From: Bacillota bacterium | GTDB taxonomy: Bacteria > Armatimonadota > Hebobacteria > Hebobacterales > Hebobacteraceae | Reading direction: 5' to 3' | DNA length: 5,559 nucleotides | Assembly: GCA_030668755.1 (NCBI GenBank) | Contig: DAOVEW010000108.1 | Location: forward strand, 1 to 5,559 | Shown: positions 1-5,559 of the stretch, piece after piece | How positions within the stretch are numbered: position 1 is the first letter of the stretch | Layout of the letters: each line of letters starts with the position of its first letter | Translations under genes and position numbers: made by a program | Notes under the pieces: model-generated | Database searches by the model: none | Told to the model about the DNA's origin: nothing | The model's input: the letters and a program-made list of their open reading frames with translations, nothing else

Positions 1-1
1 C

Positions 2-1204
2 TCCCAGCCCATTAAGGACATTCTTATCCGCGGCGCGCTGTTCTACTTTATCGGTCTGATGACCTCACGCCTGTTCGCCAAGCTGGATGAGCGCCGCGAG
101 GACGCTGCCAGCCTCCTGGAGGTGTCACGCTCGGTCAACACTTCCCTGCGCGTCAACCAGGTTCTCCGCACCATCACCGAGACCGCGGTCAATATCACCG
201 CCGCGAAGGCCTGCTCCATCCGGCTGTTGCATCGCGATCGGGATGAGCTGACGGCCGCGGCCAGCTACGGGCTGAGCCTGGACTACCTGGCGAAGGGCCC
301 GGTGCGGCTGGCCGAAAGCCAGCTCGACAGAGACATCGTCGCCGGCGGCACGGTCGCTATCGTGGATGTCAGTCAGGACCCGCGCTTCCGCTATCGAGAG
401 CAGGCCCGTGCAGAGGGTCTGGTCTCTGTGCTGTGCCTCCCACTGCGTCGCGGTGAGGAGGTGTTCGGCGTGCTCCGGGTCTACTCCGGCAGCCGCCACC
501 AGTGGTCCCGCAGAGAGGGGCGTCTGCTGCAAGCCTTCGCGGATCATGCCGCCGTCGCGATTCAGAACGCCAACCTGCACGAGCATCTCCGCCGGAGCTA
601 TTGGGAGACTGTCAACGCGCTGACACGGGCGATTGAGGCAAAGGACCCCCACACCCTTGGACACTCCTCGCGGGTGACCGATTACGCCCTCCAGCTCGGC
701 CGGACGCTGGACCTGCCCCCTGAGCAGATGGAGACTCTCCGCTTCGCGGCCACCCTGCACGACATTGGAAAGATCGGCGTTGCAGACCGTTCGCTCGCTC
801 GCGCGGGCCACCTGGACATGAGCGACGAGGTCCTCACCCGGATGCACCCGCTCATCGGCATCTCGATCCTGCAGCCCGTGGAGTTCCTGGCGCCGGCGCT
901 GGACGCCGTGCGGTATCACCACGAGCGCTGGGATGGGAGAGGATACCCCGAGGGGCTTGCGGGCGAGAGCATCCCCCTGTTGGCCAGGGTGCTGGTGGTT
1001 GTGAACGTATACGACAACCTCTGCACCGGCCCGCCGGGCCGGCCCGGTCTCTCTCCCGCGGAGGCCGCTCAGGCGCTGCGCCGCGGTGCCGGCAAGGAGA
1101 CGGACCCAAGGCTCACCGAGGTCTTCCTTCGCACTCTGGGCTTCGACTCGCCGGCCAGCGCGGAGGTCCGGCCCGCGCCGCCACCGTCGGAACGCTCAGC
1201 CTGA
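2..1204 (+). CDS. Membrane-anchored GAF + HD-GYP domain protein, probable cyclic-di-GMP phosphodiesterase-type signalling protein (5' partial)
   Basis: Seen: the frame is open to the left edge, so the N-terminus is missing. The first in-frame ATG (59) lies inside a hydrophobic stretch, with no ribosome binding site before it, and is unlikely to be the start. Counting from that ATG as residue 1, the end of a membrane helix precedes a short charged linker. A GAF domain follows (about 15-175), then an HD-GYP domain (about 181-362) and a short Pro-rich tail. Visible HD-GYP motifs are E193 and H202 (EAKDPHTLGH), H234-D235-xx-K238 (LHDIGKI), H263, H287-H288-E289 and the GYP at 295-297. Family knowledge: HD-GYP domains bind a di- or trinuclear metal centre and hydrolyse c-di-GMP; GAF domains sense small ligands. 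Odd: the usual ADxxDAL segment reads VNVYDNL, with N316 at the likely metal-ligand Asp, and the following RPYR is degenerate. Domain call is secure; catalytic activity is uncertain. Confidence 0.9.
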   Translation, partial: SQPIKDILIRGALFYFIGLMTSRLFAKLDERREDAASLLEVSRSVNTSLRVNQVLRTITETAVNITAAKACSIRLLHRDRDELTAAASYGLSLDYLAKGPVRLAESQLDRDIVAGGTVAIVDVSQDPRFRYREQARAEGLVSVLCLPLRRGEEVFGVLRVYSGSRHQWSRREGRLLQAFADHAAVAIQNANLHEHLRRSYWETVNALTRAIEAKDPHTLGHSSRVTDYALQLGRTLDLPPEQMETLRFAATLHDIGKIGVADRSLARAGHLDMSDEVLTRMHPLIGISILQPVEFLAPALDAVRYHHERWDGRGYPEGLAGESIPLLARVLVVVNVYDNLCTGPPGRPGLSPAEAAQALRRGAGKETDPRLTEVFLRTLGFDSPASAEVRPAPPPSERSA

Positions 1205-1462
1205 CTTCTCAGACGGCTCCTTGGAAGGCCCCGCGACGGAGGCGGCCTCCGCCGCTTCCTCTCCGGTCTTCGCCTTGTCCGCCGGCTTCCGATGGTCCGT
1301 GACGTAGAAACCGGGGCCCTTGAAGATGATGCCAACCGGCCGGAAGACCTTGCGGCCGCGCCCGCCGCACTCCGGGCACCGCGCCACGGAGCGGGAGGCT
1401 ACTGTGCGATATTGGTCGAATCGCTTACCACACTTCTCACAGCGATACTCGTAGACAGGCAT
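1196..1462 (-). CDS. FmdB-type zinc-ribbon protein (putative regulatory protein)
   Basis: Seen: an 88-residue protein opening with MPVYEYRCEKCG, the hallmark of the FmdB/CxxC_CxxC_SSSS family. Two CxxC knuckles (C8/C11 and C29/C32) should hold one zinc ion. After them comes the family's usual IIFKGPGFYVTD segment (45-56), then a low-complexity Ala/Lys/Glu tail from about residue 60. The ATG is preceded by GAGGT at 8 nt, supporting this start. Family knowledge: the family is named after a regulator of the formamidase operon in Methylophilus, but most members have no proven role. It lies 58 bp downstream of the GHMP kinase on the same strand with no terminator seen between, so the two are probably co-transcribed. 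Its 3' end overlaps the convergent HD-GYP gene by 9 bp. Confidence 0.88.
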   Translation of the reverse strand: MPVYEYRCEKCGKRFDQYRTVASRSVARCPECGGRGRKVFRPVGIIFKGPGFYVTDHRKPADKAKTGEEAAEAASVAGPSKEPSEKSG

Positions 1463-1520
1463 CCGCCTTTACCTCACAAGGGGCCGCGGCCATTCCCTCT
1501 GCCTCGGACGGCCGCAGCGC

Positions 1521-2528
1521 TCATATCTGCTTTACGGTCAATCCTTCGCGTGCGATCTTGAAGGGCATGATCTGCGCCCCCGAGGCCTCCAGCGCGGCCT
1601 CCACCGCCTCTCGCTTCCCCTCTCCGACAAACGTGATCATGCATCCACCGCCTCCAGCCCCACAGATCTTCGAAGCCAGTGCCCCAGCGCTCCGGGCCGC
1701 CTGCACCATCTTGTCGATCTGCGGCGTCGTCACCCCCTCCGCGAGGCGCTTCCGAGACTCCCACTCCTCGGCGAGCAGCCGCGCGAACTCGTCCAGATCG
1801 AACGCCTTCAGCGCGTCTCGCATCTTGACCGCGGTCTCCGCAATCCGGCCCATGCTCTCCCGGGACCCCGGCGCATCGTCGATGAAGCGCTTCAACATGT
1901 TCCAGTTGTTCGTGCCCGAGAAGTGGGTCTCTCCGGTGAACGTGAGCACGATTCGGTCTTCGAACTCCCGCAGCTTCTCTTCCTCGGGCAGCAACGGGTC
2001 CCGCTTCCATCCCTCGACTCCGAAGTGGATCGCATTGACCCCGCCGTATAAGGCCGCCGGGTAGTCCTGTTTGCCGGTGGGAATCCCGATGACCTGGGCC
2101 TCCAGATTCGCGCCGTACTCCACGAACAGATATGGGTCCATGTTCGTGCCGTTGATCTTGTCCAGGGCCCCGGTCAGCGCGATGAGCAGCGACGAGGACG
2201 CCCCCAGGCCGGAGCCGTGCGGCGGCGCGTTGTTTGTGGTGACGTTGACGCCGGTCTTCGGGGCGTAGAACTTTACCACGCGGGCCACCAGGCTCAGCTC
2301 TTGGTCCACCGGCAGCGCGTCGGCCGAGGGCGCGCGGAGCTCTGCGCCAGTGTCGATGGACTTCAAATAGACCTCGGGGTCATCCCGCGTCTCGATCCGG
2401 ACCTGGCTGTAGAGATCGATGGCCGCGTTGTTGGTCACGCCGCCCTCCAGAAAGAGGTACAGCGGGTACAGATCAAGGGTGCCCCCGGAAAGATCAATCC
2501 GCGTCGGCGTGGTCGCCTCGACTATCAC
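1521..2528 (-). CDS. GHMP-family sugar kinase, HddA/fucokinase-like (substrate unknown)
   Basis: Seen: 335 residues with the three GHMP kinase motifs: an N-terminal substrate-side motif [12 protein letters not shown] (8-19), the ATP-binding [10 protein letters not shown] (104-113), and the C-terminal glycine-rich CGAGGGGCM (289-297). [17 protein letters not shown] (147-163) resembles the segment of heptose-7-phosphate kinases and fucokinases that carries the catalytic Asp, here D155. Start choice: GTG at 2528, preceded by AGGAGG at 6 nt and placing motif 1 right at the N-terminus as in relatives. The frame stays open upstream to an ATG at 2969, but that extension would run antisense through pdxS. 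Family knowledge: these enzymes phosphorylate sugars, mevalonate or homoserine with ATP; HddA feeds ADP/GDP-heptose synthesis. Whether the substrate here is a heptose phosphate, fucose or another sugar cannot be told. The segment at 194-213 ([11 protein letters not shown] onward) lacks the TGxxR pattern I expect in HddA, so the substrate may differ. Confidence 0.88.
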   Translation of the reverse strand: MIVEATTPTRIDLSGGTLDLYPLYLFLEGGVTNNAAIDLYSQVRIETRDDPEVYLKSIDTGAELRAPSADALPVDQELSLVARVVKFYAPKTGVNVTTNNAPPHGSGLGASSSLLIALTGALDKINGTNMDPYLFVEYGANLEAQVIGIPTGKQDYPAALYGGVNAIHFGVEGWKRDPLLPEEEKLREFEDRIVLTFTGETHFSGTNNWNMLKRFIDDAPGSRESMGRIAETAVKMRDALKAFDLDEFARLLAEEWESRKRLAEGVTTPQIDKMVQAARSAGALASKICGAGGGGCMITFVGEGKREAVEAALEASGAQIMPFKIAREGLTVKQI

Positions 2529-2540
2529 GAGGGTCCTCCT
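2529..2540 (-). promoter_or_regulatory. Ribosome binding site that fixes the GTG start of the GHMP kinase
   Basis: AGGAGG occupies 2540-2535 on the minus strand, 6 nt before the GTG at 2528. This near-perfect Shine-Dalgarno sequence decides the start in favour of GTG over the much longer open frame. Confidence 0.8.
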
Positions 2541-2563
2541 GGAGCAACGGGAATGGAGAGAGC

Positions 2564-2590
2564 GCTGCGCCCGCCAGGGACGGGCGCAGC
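2564..2590 (-). other. Perfect stem-loop at the 5' end of the GHMP kinase leader
   Basis: A perfect 10-bp inverted repeat (2564-2573 and 2581-2590, arm GCTGCGCCCG) surrounds a 7-nt loop. It lies between the predicted -10 box and the kinase ribosome binding site, so it would form a stem-loop at the very 5' end of the mRNA. Terminal stems of this kind can protect mRNA from decay; a DNA-level operator is the alternative. There is no U-run after it, so it does not look like a terminator. Confidence 0.6.
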
Positions 2591-2595
2591 AAGTA

Positions 2596-2624
2596 AGTAT
2601 ATCGAGCGCTCCGGGGGGAGTCAA
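2596..2624 (-). promoter_or_regulatory. Predicted sigma-70-type promoter for the GHMP kinase-FmdB unit
   Basis: Reading the minus strand, a -35 box TTGACT (2624-2619) and a -10 box TATACT (2601-2596) are separated by exactly 17 bp; each matches consensus at 5 of 6 positions. The start point would fall near 2589, giving a leader of about 60 nt before the GTG at 2528. Prediction from sequence only. Confidence 0.65.
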
Positions 2625-2658
2625 GAGCGCGCGGGGCCCCCACTGGGGGGAGGGGGAC

Positions 2659-2687
2659 TTGCCAGCCTGCGCCCGGCGGTACATAAT
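2659..2687 (+). promoter_or_regulatory. Predicted sigma-70-type promoter for pdxS
   Basis: The -35 box TTGCCA (2659-2664) and -10 box CATAAT (2682-2687) each match consensus at 5 of 6 positions, with a 17-bp spacer. The start point would be near 2694, leaving a leader of about 25 nt that contains the pdxS ribosome binding site GGAGG (2708-2712). With so short a leader there is no room for a riboswitch. Confidence 0.65.
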
Positions 2688-2718
2688 AGGTACGGGGAAC
2701 TCTCCCCGGAGGTTGAAT

Positions 2719-3603
2719 ATGGCCGAGCAATCCACTTGGCGCAGCAAAGTCGGCCTCGCCGAGATGCTCAAGGGCGGGGTCATTATGGACGTCACCACCG
2801 CCGAGCAGGCGAAGATCGCCGAGGAAGCTGGGGCCGTCGCCGTGATGGCTCTCGAGCGGGTGCCCGCCGATATCCGCGCCCAGGGCGGGGTCGCGCGCAT
2901 GGCCGATCCGGCCAGGGTGAAGGAAATCATGGCCGGGGTCACTGTCCCGGTGATGGCCAAGGCACGCATTGGTCACTTCGTGGAGGCACAAGTCCTGGAG
3001 GCGCTCGGCGTGGATTTCGTAGACGAGAGCGAGGTTCTGACGCCGGCCGACGAGCAGTTCCACATCGACAAGCACCAGTTCACAGTGCCGTTCGTCTGCG
3101 GCTGCCGGGAGTTGGGCGAGGCCCTCCGGCGCATCGGCGAGGGTGCGGCTATGATCCGCACCAAGGGCGAGGCCGGCAGCGGCAACGTAGTGGAGGCCGT
3201 TCGCCACATGCGCTGCGTCCAGTCCGAGATCCGCCGCCTCGCCAGGCTTCGGCCCGACGAGCTCATGGCGGCAGCCAAGGAACTGGGGGCTCCCTATGAG
3301 CTGGTCTGCGAGGTGGCACATGGCGACAAGCTGCCGGTTCCGAACTTCGCCGCGGGGGGCATCGCGACCCCGGCGGACGCGTCGCTGCTGATGCAGCTCG
3401 GCGCCGAGGCGGTGTTCGTCGGCTCCGGGATCTTCAAGTCCAAGGACCCTGCAGCTCGCGCCCGTGCCATCGTCGAAGCCACCACCTACTACGACAAGCC
3501 CGAGGTGGTCGCGCGGGTTTCAGAAGGGATTGGAGAGCCGATGGCTGGCCTCGACGTGGCCAAGCTGGAGGAAAAGGACCTGCTGCAGACCCGCGGGTGG
3601 TGA
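2719..3603 (+). CDS. pdxS: Pyridoxal 5'-phosphate synthase lyase subunit PdxS
   Basis: PdxS builds PLP from ribose 5-phosphate, glyceraldehyde 3-phosphate and ammonia in the cytoplasm; PdxT supplies the ammonia. Seen: 294 residues, the typical family length, forming one (beta/alpha)8 barrel. The known catalytic residues fall at the same numbers as in the Bacillus enzyme: D24 in GVIMDV, K81 in MAKARIGHF (first Schiff-base lysine) and K149 in [11 protein letters not shown] (second lysine). The phosphate-binding GGIATPADA and [10 protein letters not shown] segments near the C-terminus are intact. Start choice: ATG at 2719 with GGAGG 6 nt upstream, matching the family N-terminus; the frame is open further upstream to 2419 but that part is non-coding promoter DNA. 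It has its own predicted promoter and is followed after 152 bp by pdxT. Confidence 0.98.
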   Translation: MAEQSTWRSKVGLAEMLKGGVIMDVTTAEQAKIAEEAGAVAVMALERVPADIRAQGGVARMADPARVKEIMAGVTVPVMAKARIGHFVEAQVLEALGVDFVDESEVLTPADEQFHIDKHQFTVPFVCGCRELGEALRRIGEGAAMIRTKGEAGSGNVVEAVRHMRCVQSEIRRLARLRPDELMAAAKELGAPYELVCEVAHGDKLPVPNFAAGGIATPADASLLMQLGAEAVFVGSGIFKSKDPAARARAIVEATTYYDKPEVVARVSEGIGEPMAGLDVAKLEEKDLLQTRGW

Positions 3604-3630
3604 GCGCCAACGCACAGTTCTCCGAGACGC

Positions 3631-3664
3631 GCGTGCGCCGCCGGCCGCCGCGGGCGGTGCGCGC
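3631..3664 (+). other. Strong GC hairpin in the pdxS-pdxT spacer
   Basis: As RNA, 3631-3642 pairs with 3653-3664 over 12 bp, including two G-U pairs, around a 10-nt loop. It starts 27 nt after the pdxS stop codon. No run of U follows, so it is not a classical intrinsic terminator. It could slow polymerase, protect the pdxS 3' end, or set the ratio of pdxS to downstream genes. Confidence 0.5.
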
Positions 3665-3755
3665 TCACCGACAGTGGGCCCTTGTCGCGCCCCTACACTG
3701 TAGCAATTCAACGCAGGTGTTAGGTAGTAGGTAGAGAGGAATCGAGGAGACGACC

Positions 3756-4325
3756 GTGGCCATAGGCGTGCTGGCCGTGCAGGGCGCGGCAAGAGAACAT
3801 CTGGAGATGCTTCGCCGCCTGGGCGTCGAGGCCCGGCCTGTCCGGACTGCCAGGGAGATCGAGGCCAGCGACGCGCTGATCCTTCCGGGCGGCGAGAGCA
3901 CTACCATCGGGAAGCTGATGGCGCGCTACGGTCTGCTCGAGCCCGTCCGCCAGTTGGCGGCCAAGGGAAAGCCTCTACTGGGCACCTGCGCCGGCATGAT
4001 CCTCATGGCGAAGGAGATCTATGCGGCCGGGAAGGAGCAGCCGTCACTGGGAGTGATGGACATCGCCGTCCAGCGCAACGCCTTCGGCCGCCAGATCGCC
4101 AGCTTCGAGGCCGATTTGGAGATCGAGGGTGTGGAGGGAGGGCCCCTTCGCGCTGTGTTCATTCGCGCGCCGGTCATCAGCTCGGTGGGGCAGGAGGTGG
4201 CCGTGCTTGCAGCGCACGAGGGCCGCACCGTGGCCGCGCGCCAGGGAAACATGCTCGCCCTGGCCTTCCACCCCGAGCTGAGCGACGACACCCGCCTCCA
4301 CGCGTACTTCCTCGGCATGCGATAG
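3756..4325 (+). CDS. pdxT: Pyridoxal 5'-phosphate synthase glutaminase subunit PdxT
   Basis: PdxT hydrolyses glutamine and channels the ammonia to PdxS; twelve copies normally decorate a PdxS dodecamer. Seen: 189 residues, within the family's usual range, forming a class I (triad) glutamine amidotransferase. The nucleophile is C78 in GTCAGM, with H172 and E174 in FHPEL completing the triad. The PGGEST loop (44-49), RNAFGRQ (107-113) and FIRAP (135-139) are all characteristic of PdxT. Start choice: GTG at 3756, preceded by GAGGAG at 6 nt, giving the expected IGVLAVQG N-terminus. It follows pdxS by 152 bp and precedes mlaE by only 11 bp. I see no clear promoter of its own, so it probably relies on read-through from pdxS or a promoter that I do not recognise in the spacer. 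Confidence 0.97.
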   Translation: MAIGVLAVQGAAREHLEMLRRLGVEARPVRTAREIEASDALILPGGESTTIGKLMARYGLLEPVRQLAAKGKPLLGTCAGMILMAKEIYAAGKEQPSLGVMDIAVQRNAFGRQIASFEADLEIEGVEGGPLRAVFIRAPVISSVGQEVAVLAAHEGRTVAARQGNMLALAFHPELSDDTRLHAYFLGMR

Positions 4326-4336
4326 AGAGGCACGCT

Positions 4337-5101
4337 ATGCTCACAGCAATCGGCCACCAAGTCCTCGCAGGCCTGGACTTCGTCGGGGATCAGATGCTGA
4401 TCCTCGTGCGGTGTCTCGGCTACATCGTGCGCGGGCGCATCGGCCTGCGGCGGACCATCCAGCAGATGGCGATAGCCGGCGCGGATTCCCTGCCGATCGT
4501 CGCTATCACCCTCTTGTTCGTCGGAATGGCCTGGGGCTGGCACACTGCTGAATACATGGTCCGCTTCGGGGCCACCAGCTACTTCGGGGGCGGGACCGCC
4601 ATAGCGATCGCCCGCGAGCTGGGCCCCGCCCTGTGCGGCGTCGTGGTCGCCGCCCGCGTGGGGTCGGCCTTCGCCGCGGAGCTCGGCACTATGACGGTCA
4701 CTGACCTGGTGGACGCCCTGGGCGCCCTGGCGGTCAACCCGGTATATTTCCTAGTGGTCCCGCGGCTCATCGCGTGCATCATCATGCTTCCTCTACTGAC
4801 GGTGGTCGCCGACGCCTCGGGCCTCATCGGCGCCTTTATGCTGGCAACTTACGTGGGCGTGAGCCCGGGGGAGTACCTCAGCTCTATCCAGCAATGGCTG
4901 ACCGGTCAGGACGTCTACGGAGGAATCGCCAAGACCCTCGTCTTCGGCCTGATTATCGCCCTGGTCGGCTGCCGCCAGGGCCTCCGCGCGACGCGAGGGG
5001 CCGCCGGCGTCGGGCGCGCCACCATCAGCGCCGTCGTGCTCAGCATTGTCCTGATCTACGCCACAAACCTGTTCCTGACGGCGGCCATCTTCCGGTATTG
5101 A
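4337..5101 (+). CDS. mlaE: MlaE-type (YrbE family) lipid ABC transporter permease
   Basis: This is the inner-membrane permease of an Mla/Mce-type phospholipid transporter. Seen: 254 residues, the usual length. An N-terminal amphipathic region (about 15-40) is followed by hydrophobic segments near 50-67, 97-116, 137-157, 158-175, 198-212 and 230-251. Diagnostic MlaE signatures are RELGPALCGVVVAARVGSA (93-111), AAELGTMTVTDLVDAL (113-128), NPVYFLVVPR (134-143) and the C-terminal GAAGVGRATISAVV (221-234). The ATG has AGAGG 6 nt upstream and lies 11 bp after pdxT. The next gene, 6 bp later, encodes the matching ATPase. Plant TGD1 and mycobacterial YrbE are relatives, so direction and exact cargo (phospholipid or other lipid) cannot be read from this gene alone. 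Confidence 0.95.
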   Translation: MLTAIGHQVLAGLDFVGDQMLILVRCLGYIVRGRIGLRRTIQQMAIAGADSLPIVAITLLFVGMAWGWHTAEYMVRFGATSYFGGGTAIAIARELGPALCGVVVAARVGSAFAAELGTMTVTDLVDALGALAVNPVYFLVVPRLIACIIMLPLLTVVADASGLIGAFMLATYVGVSPGEYLSSIQQWLTGQDVYGGIAKTLVFGLIIALVGCRQGLRATRGAAGVGRATISAVVLSIVLIYATNLFLTAAIFRY

Positions 5102-5107
5102 CATATT

Positions 5108-5559
5108 ATGAACGCCACGGAACCACCGCCAATTCAGCTTCAGGGCCTCAGCTACATGGTTGACGGCACGGCCGTCCTCGAGGATGTTGACCTCACCGTG
5201 CATCCCGGGGAGATCGTCGGCATCATGGGGCGCAGTGGTACCGGGAAGACGACGCTGCTCCGCCTAGTTATGGGTCTCGTCGCGCCCACCGGCGGGCGCG
5301 TGCTGGTCCGCGGCGTCGACATCACCGGCCTTGACGAGCTGGAACTCGACCGCCTTCGCGAGCACATGGGCATGGTCTTCCAGGGCGCCGCTCTGTTCGA
5401 CTCAATGACGGTCTTCGAGAACGTCGCCTTTGCCCTGATCGAGCATCGAAGGCTGCCCGCTCGGGAGATAGAAGGGCGCGTTCGCGAGATGCTCGAGATG
5501 GTGGATATGGCGGGGGCGGAGCATCTGGTGCCGGCACAGCTCTCGGGGGGGATGCGCAA
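5108..5559 (+). CDS. mlaF: MlaF-type lipid ABC transporter ATP-binding protein (3' partial)
   Basis: This is the ATPase that drives the MlaE permease. Seen: 150 codons before the right edge cuts the gene. Walker A is GRSGTGKT (41-48), the Q-loop is at Q92 within VFQGAALFDSMTVFENVAF (90-108), and the ABC signature LSGGMR begins at 145. QGAALFDSxTVFENVAF and LSGGM followed by a basic residue are typical of MlaF rather than of general importer ATPases. Walker B, D-loop and H-loop lie beyond the window. The ATG is only 6 bp after the mlaE stop, and those 6 bp are A/T-rich with no recognisable Shine-Dalgarno sequence in or just before them, so translation is probably coupled to mlaE. MlaD (substrate-binding MCE domain) would be expected next but cannot be seen. 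Confidence 0.94.
   Translation, partial: MNATEPPPIQLQGLSYMVDGTAVLEDVDLTVHPGEIVGIMGRSGTGKTTLLRLVMGLVAPTGGRVLVRGVDITGLDELELDRLREHMGMVFQGAALFDSMTVFENVAFALIEHRRLPAREIEGRVREMLEMVDMAGAEHLVPAQLSGGMR

Noticed and set aside
125..922. A 265-codon open frame on the minus strand opposite the HD-GYP gene
   Set aside because: It is antisense to a clear domain-bearing gene, its translation shows no recognisable motif, and long antisense frames are expected in high-GC coding DNA.
1486..1515. Inverted repeat GCGGCC/GGCCGC between the GHMP kinase and FmdB genes as a terminator
   Set aside because: Only 6 bp of stem with an 18-nt loop and no U-run; such matches are common by chance in GC-rich DNA.
1474..2010. 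A 178-codon minus-strand frame inside the GHMP kinase gene
   Set aside because: It is a shifted reading of the kinase gene, Arg/Gly/Ala-rich and without motifs.
2419..2718. N-terminal extension of PdxS by 100 codons
   Set aside because: PdxS at 294 residues already matches the family length and residue numbering, and the upstream stretch contains the promoter and leader.
2694..2718. Riboswitch in the pdxS leader
   Set aside because: The predicted leader is about 25 nt, too short for any known riboswitch aptamer.
2529..2969. N-terminal extension of the GHMP kinase to an upstream ATG at 2969
   Set aside because: The extension would cross the divergent promoters and the start of pdxS. The GTG at 2528 has a near-perfect ribosome binding site and fits the family N-terminus.
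2217..3299. A 360-codon plus-strand frame overlapping the kinase start region and pdxS
   Set aside because: Its translation is Arg/Gly-rich and low-complexity, typical of an out-of-frame reading of pdxS, which has all its catalytic residues.
3682..3710. TTGTCG (3682) with AATTCA (3705) as a pdxT promoter
   Set aside because: The -35-like box has a 17-bp spacer, but the -10 candidate matches consensus at only two positions.

Overview
This window is ordinary-looking chromosomal DNA from a high-GC bacterium (GC about two thirds by eye, with G/C-rich third codon positions). It carries six protein-coding genes, two of them cut by the window edges. I see no RNA genes, insertion sequences, CRISPR arrays or phage genes. 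PdxS and PdxT together mean the organism makes pyridoxal 5'-phosphate by the DXP-independent route. An MlaE/MlaF-type lipid ABC transporter points to a diderm, or to an Mce-type actinobacterial system. The mixture (GAF/HD-GYP protein, FmdB zinc ribbon, sugar GHMP kinase, MlaEF) suits deep-branching diderms such as Armatimonadota or relatives, but that placement is a low-confidence inference.

Layout: (1) 2-1204, plus strand: the 3' part of a membrane-anchored GAF + HD-GYP signalling protein, open at the left edge. (2) 1196-2528, minus strand: a two-gene unit, a HddA/fucokinase-like GHMP sugar kinase (GTG start at 2528) followed 58 bp later by a small FmdB-type zinc-ribbon protein. The FmdB gene ends 9 bp inside the convergent HD-GYP gene. 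(3) 2529-2718: a divergent control region with two good sigma-70-type promoters, one firing each way, each with a 17-bp spacer, plus a perfect hairpin at the predicted 5' end of the kinase transcript. (4) 2719-5559, plus strand: pdxS, a 152-bp spacer with a strong GC hairpin, pdxT, then mlaE 11 bp later and the start of mlaF 6 bp after that, cut by the right edge.

How the genes work together: PdxS and PdxT form PLP synthase, with PdxT supplying ammonia from glutamine to PdxS. MlaE and MlaF are the permease and ATPase of a phospholipid importer/exporter. The tight spacing suggests pdxT, mlaE and mlaF share a transcript although their pathways are unrelated. The GHMP kinase and FmdB protein are probably co-transcribed from the divergent promoter. 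I found no convincing previously undescribed system. The points most worth a second look are an Asp-to-Asn change at a likely metal-ligand position in the HD-GYP domain, the compact divergent promoter region with its 5'-UTR hairpin, the hairpin between pdxS and pdxT, and the pdxT-mlaEF linkage.
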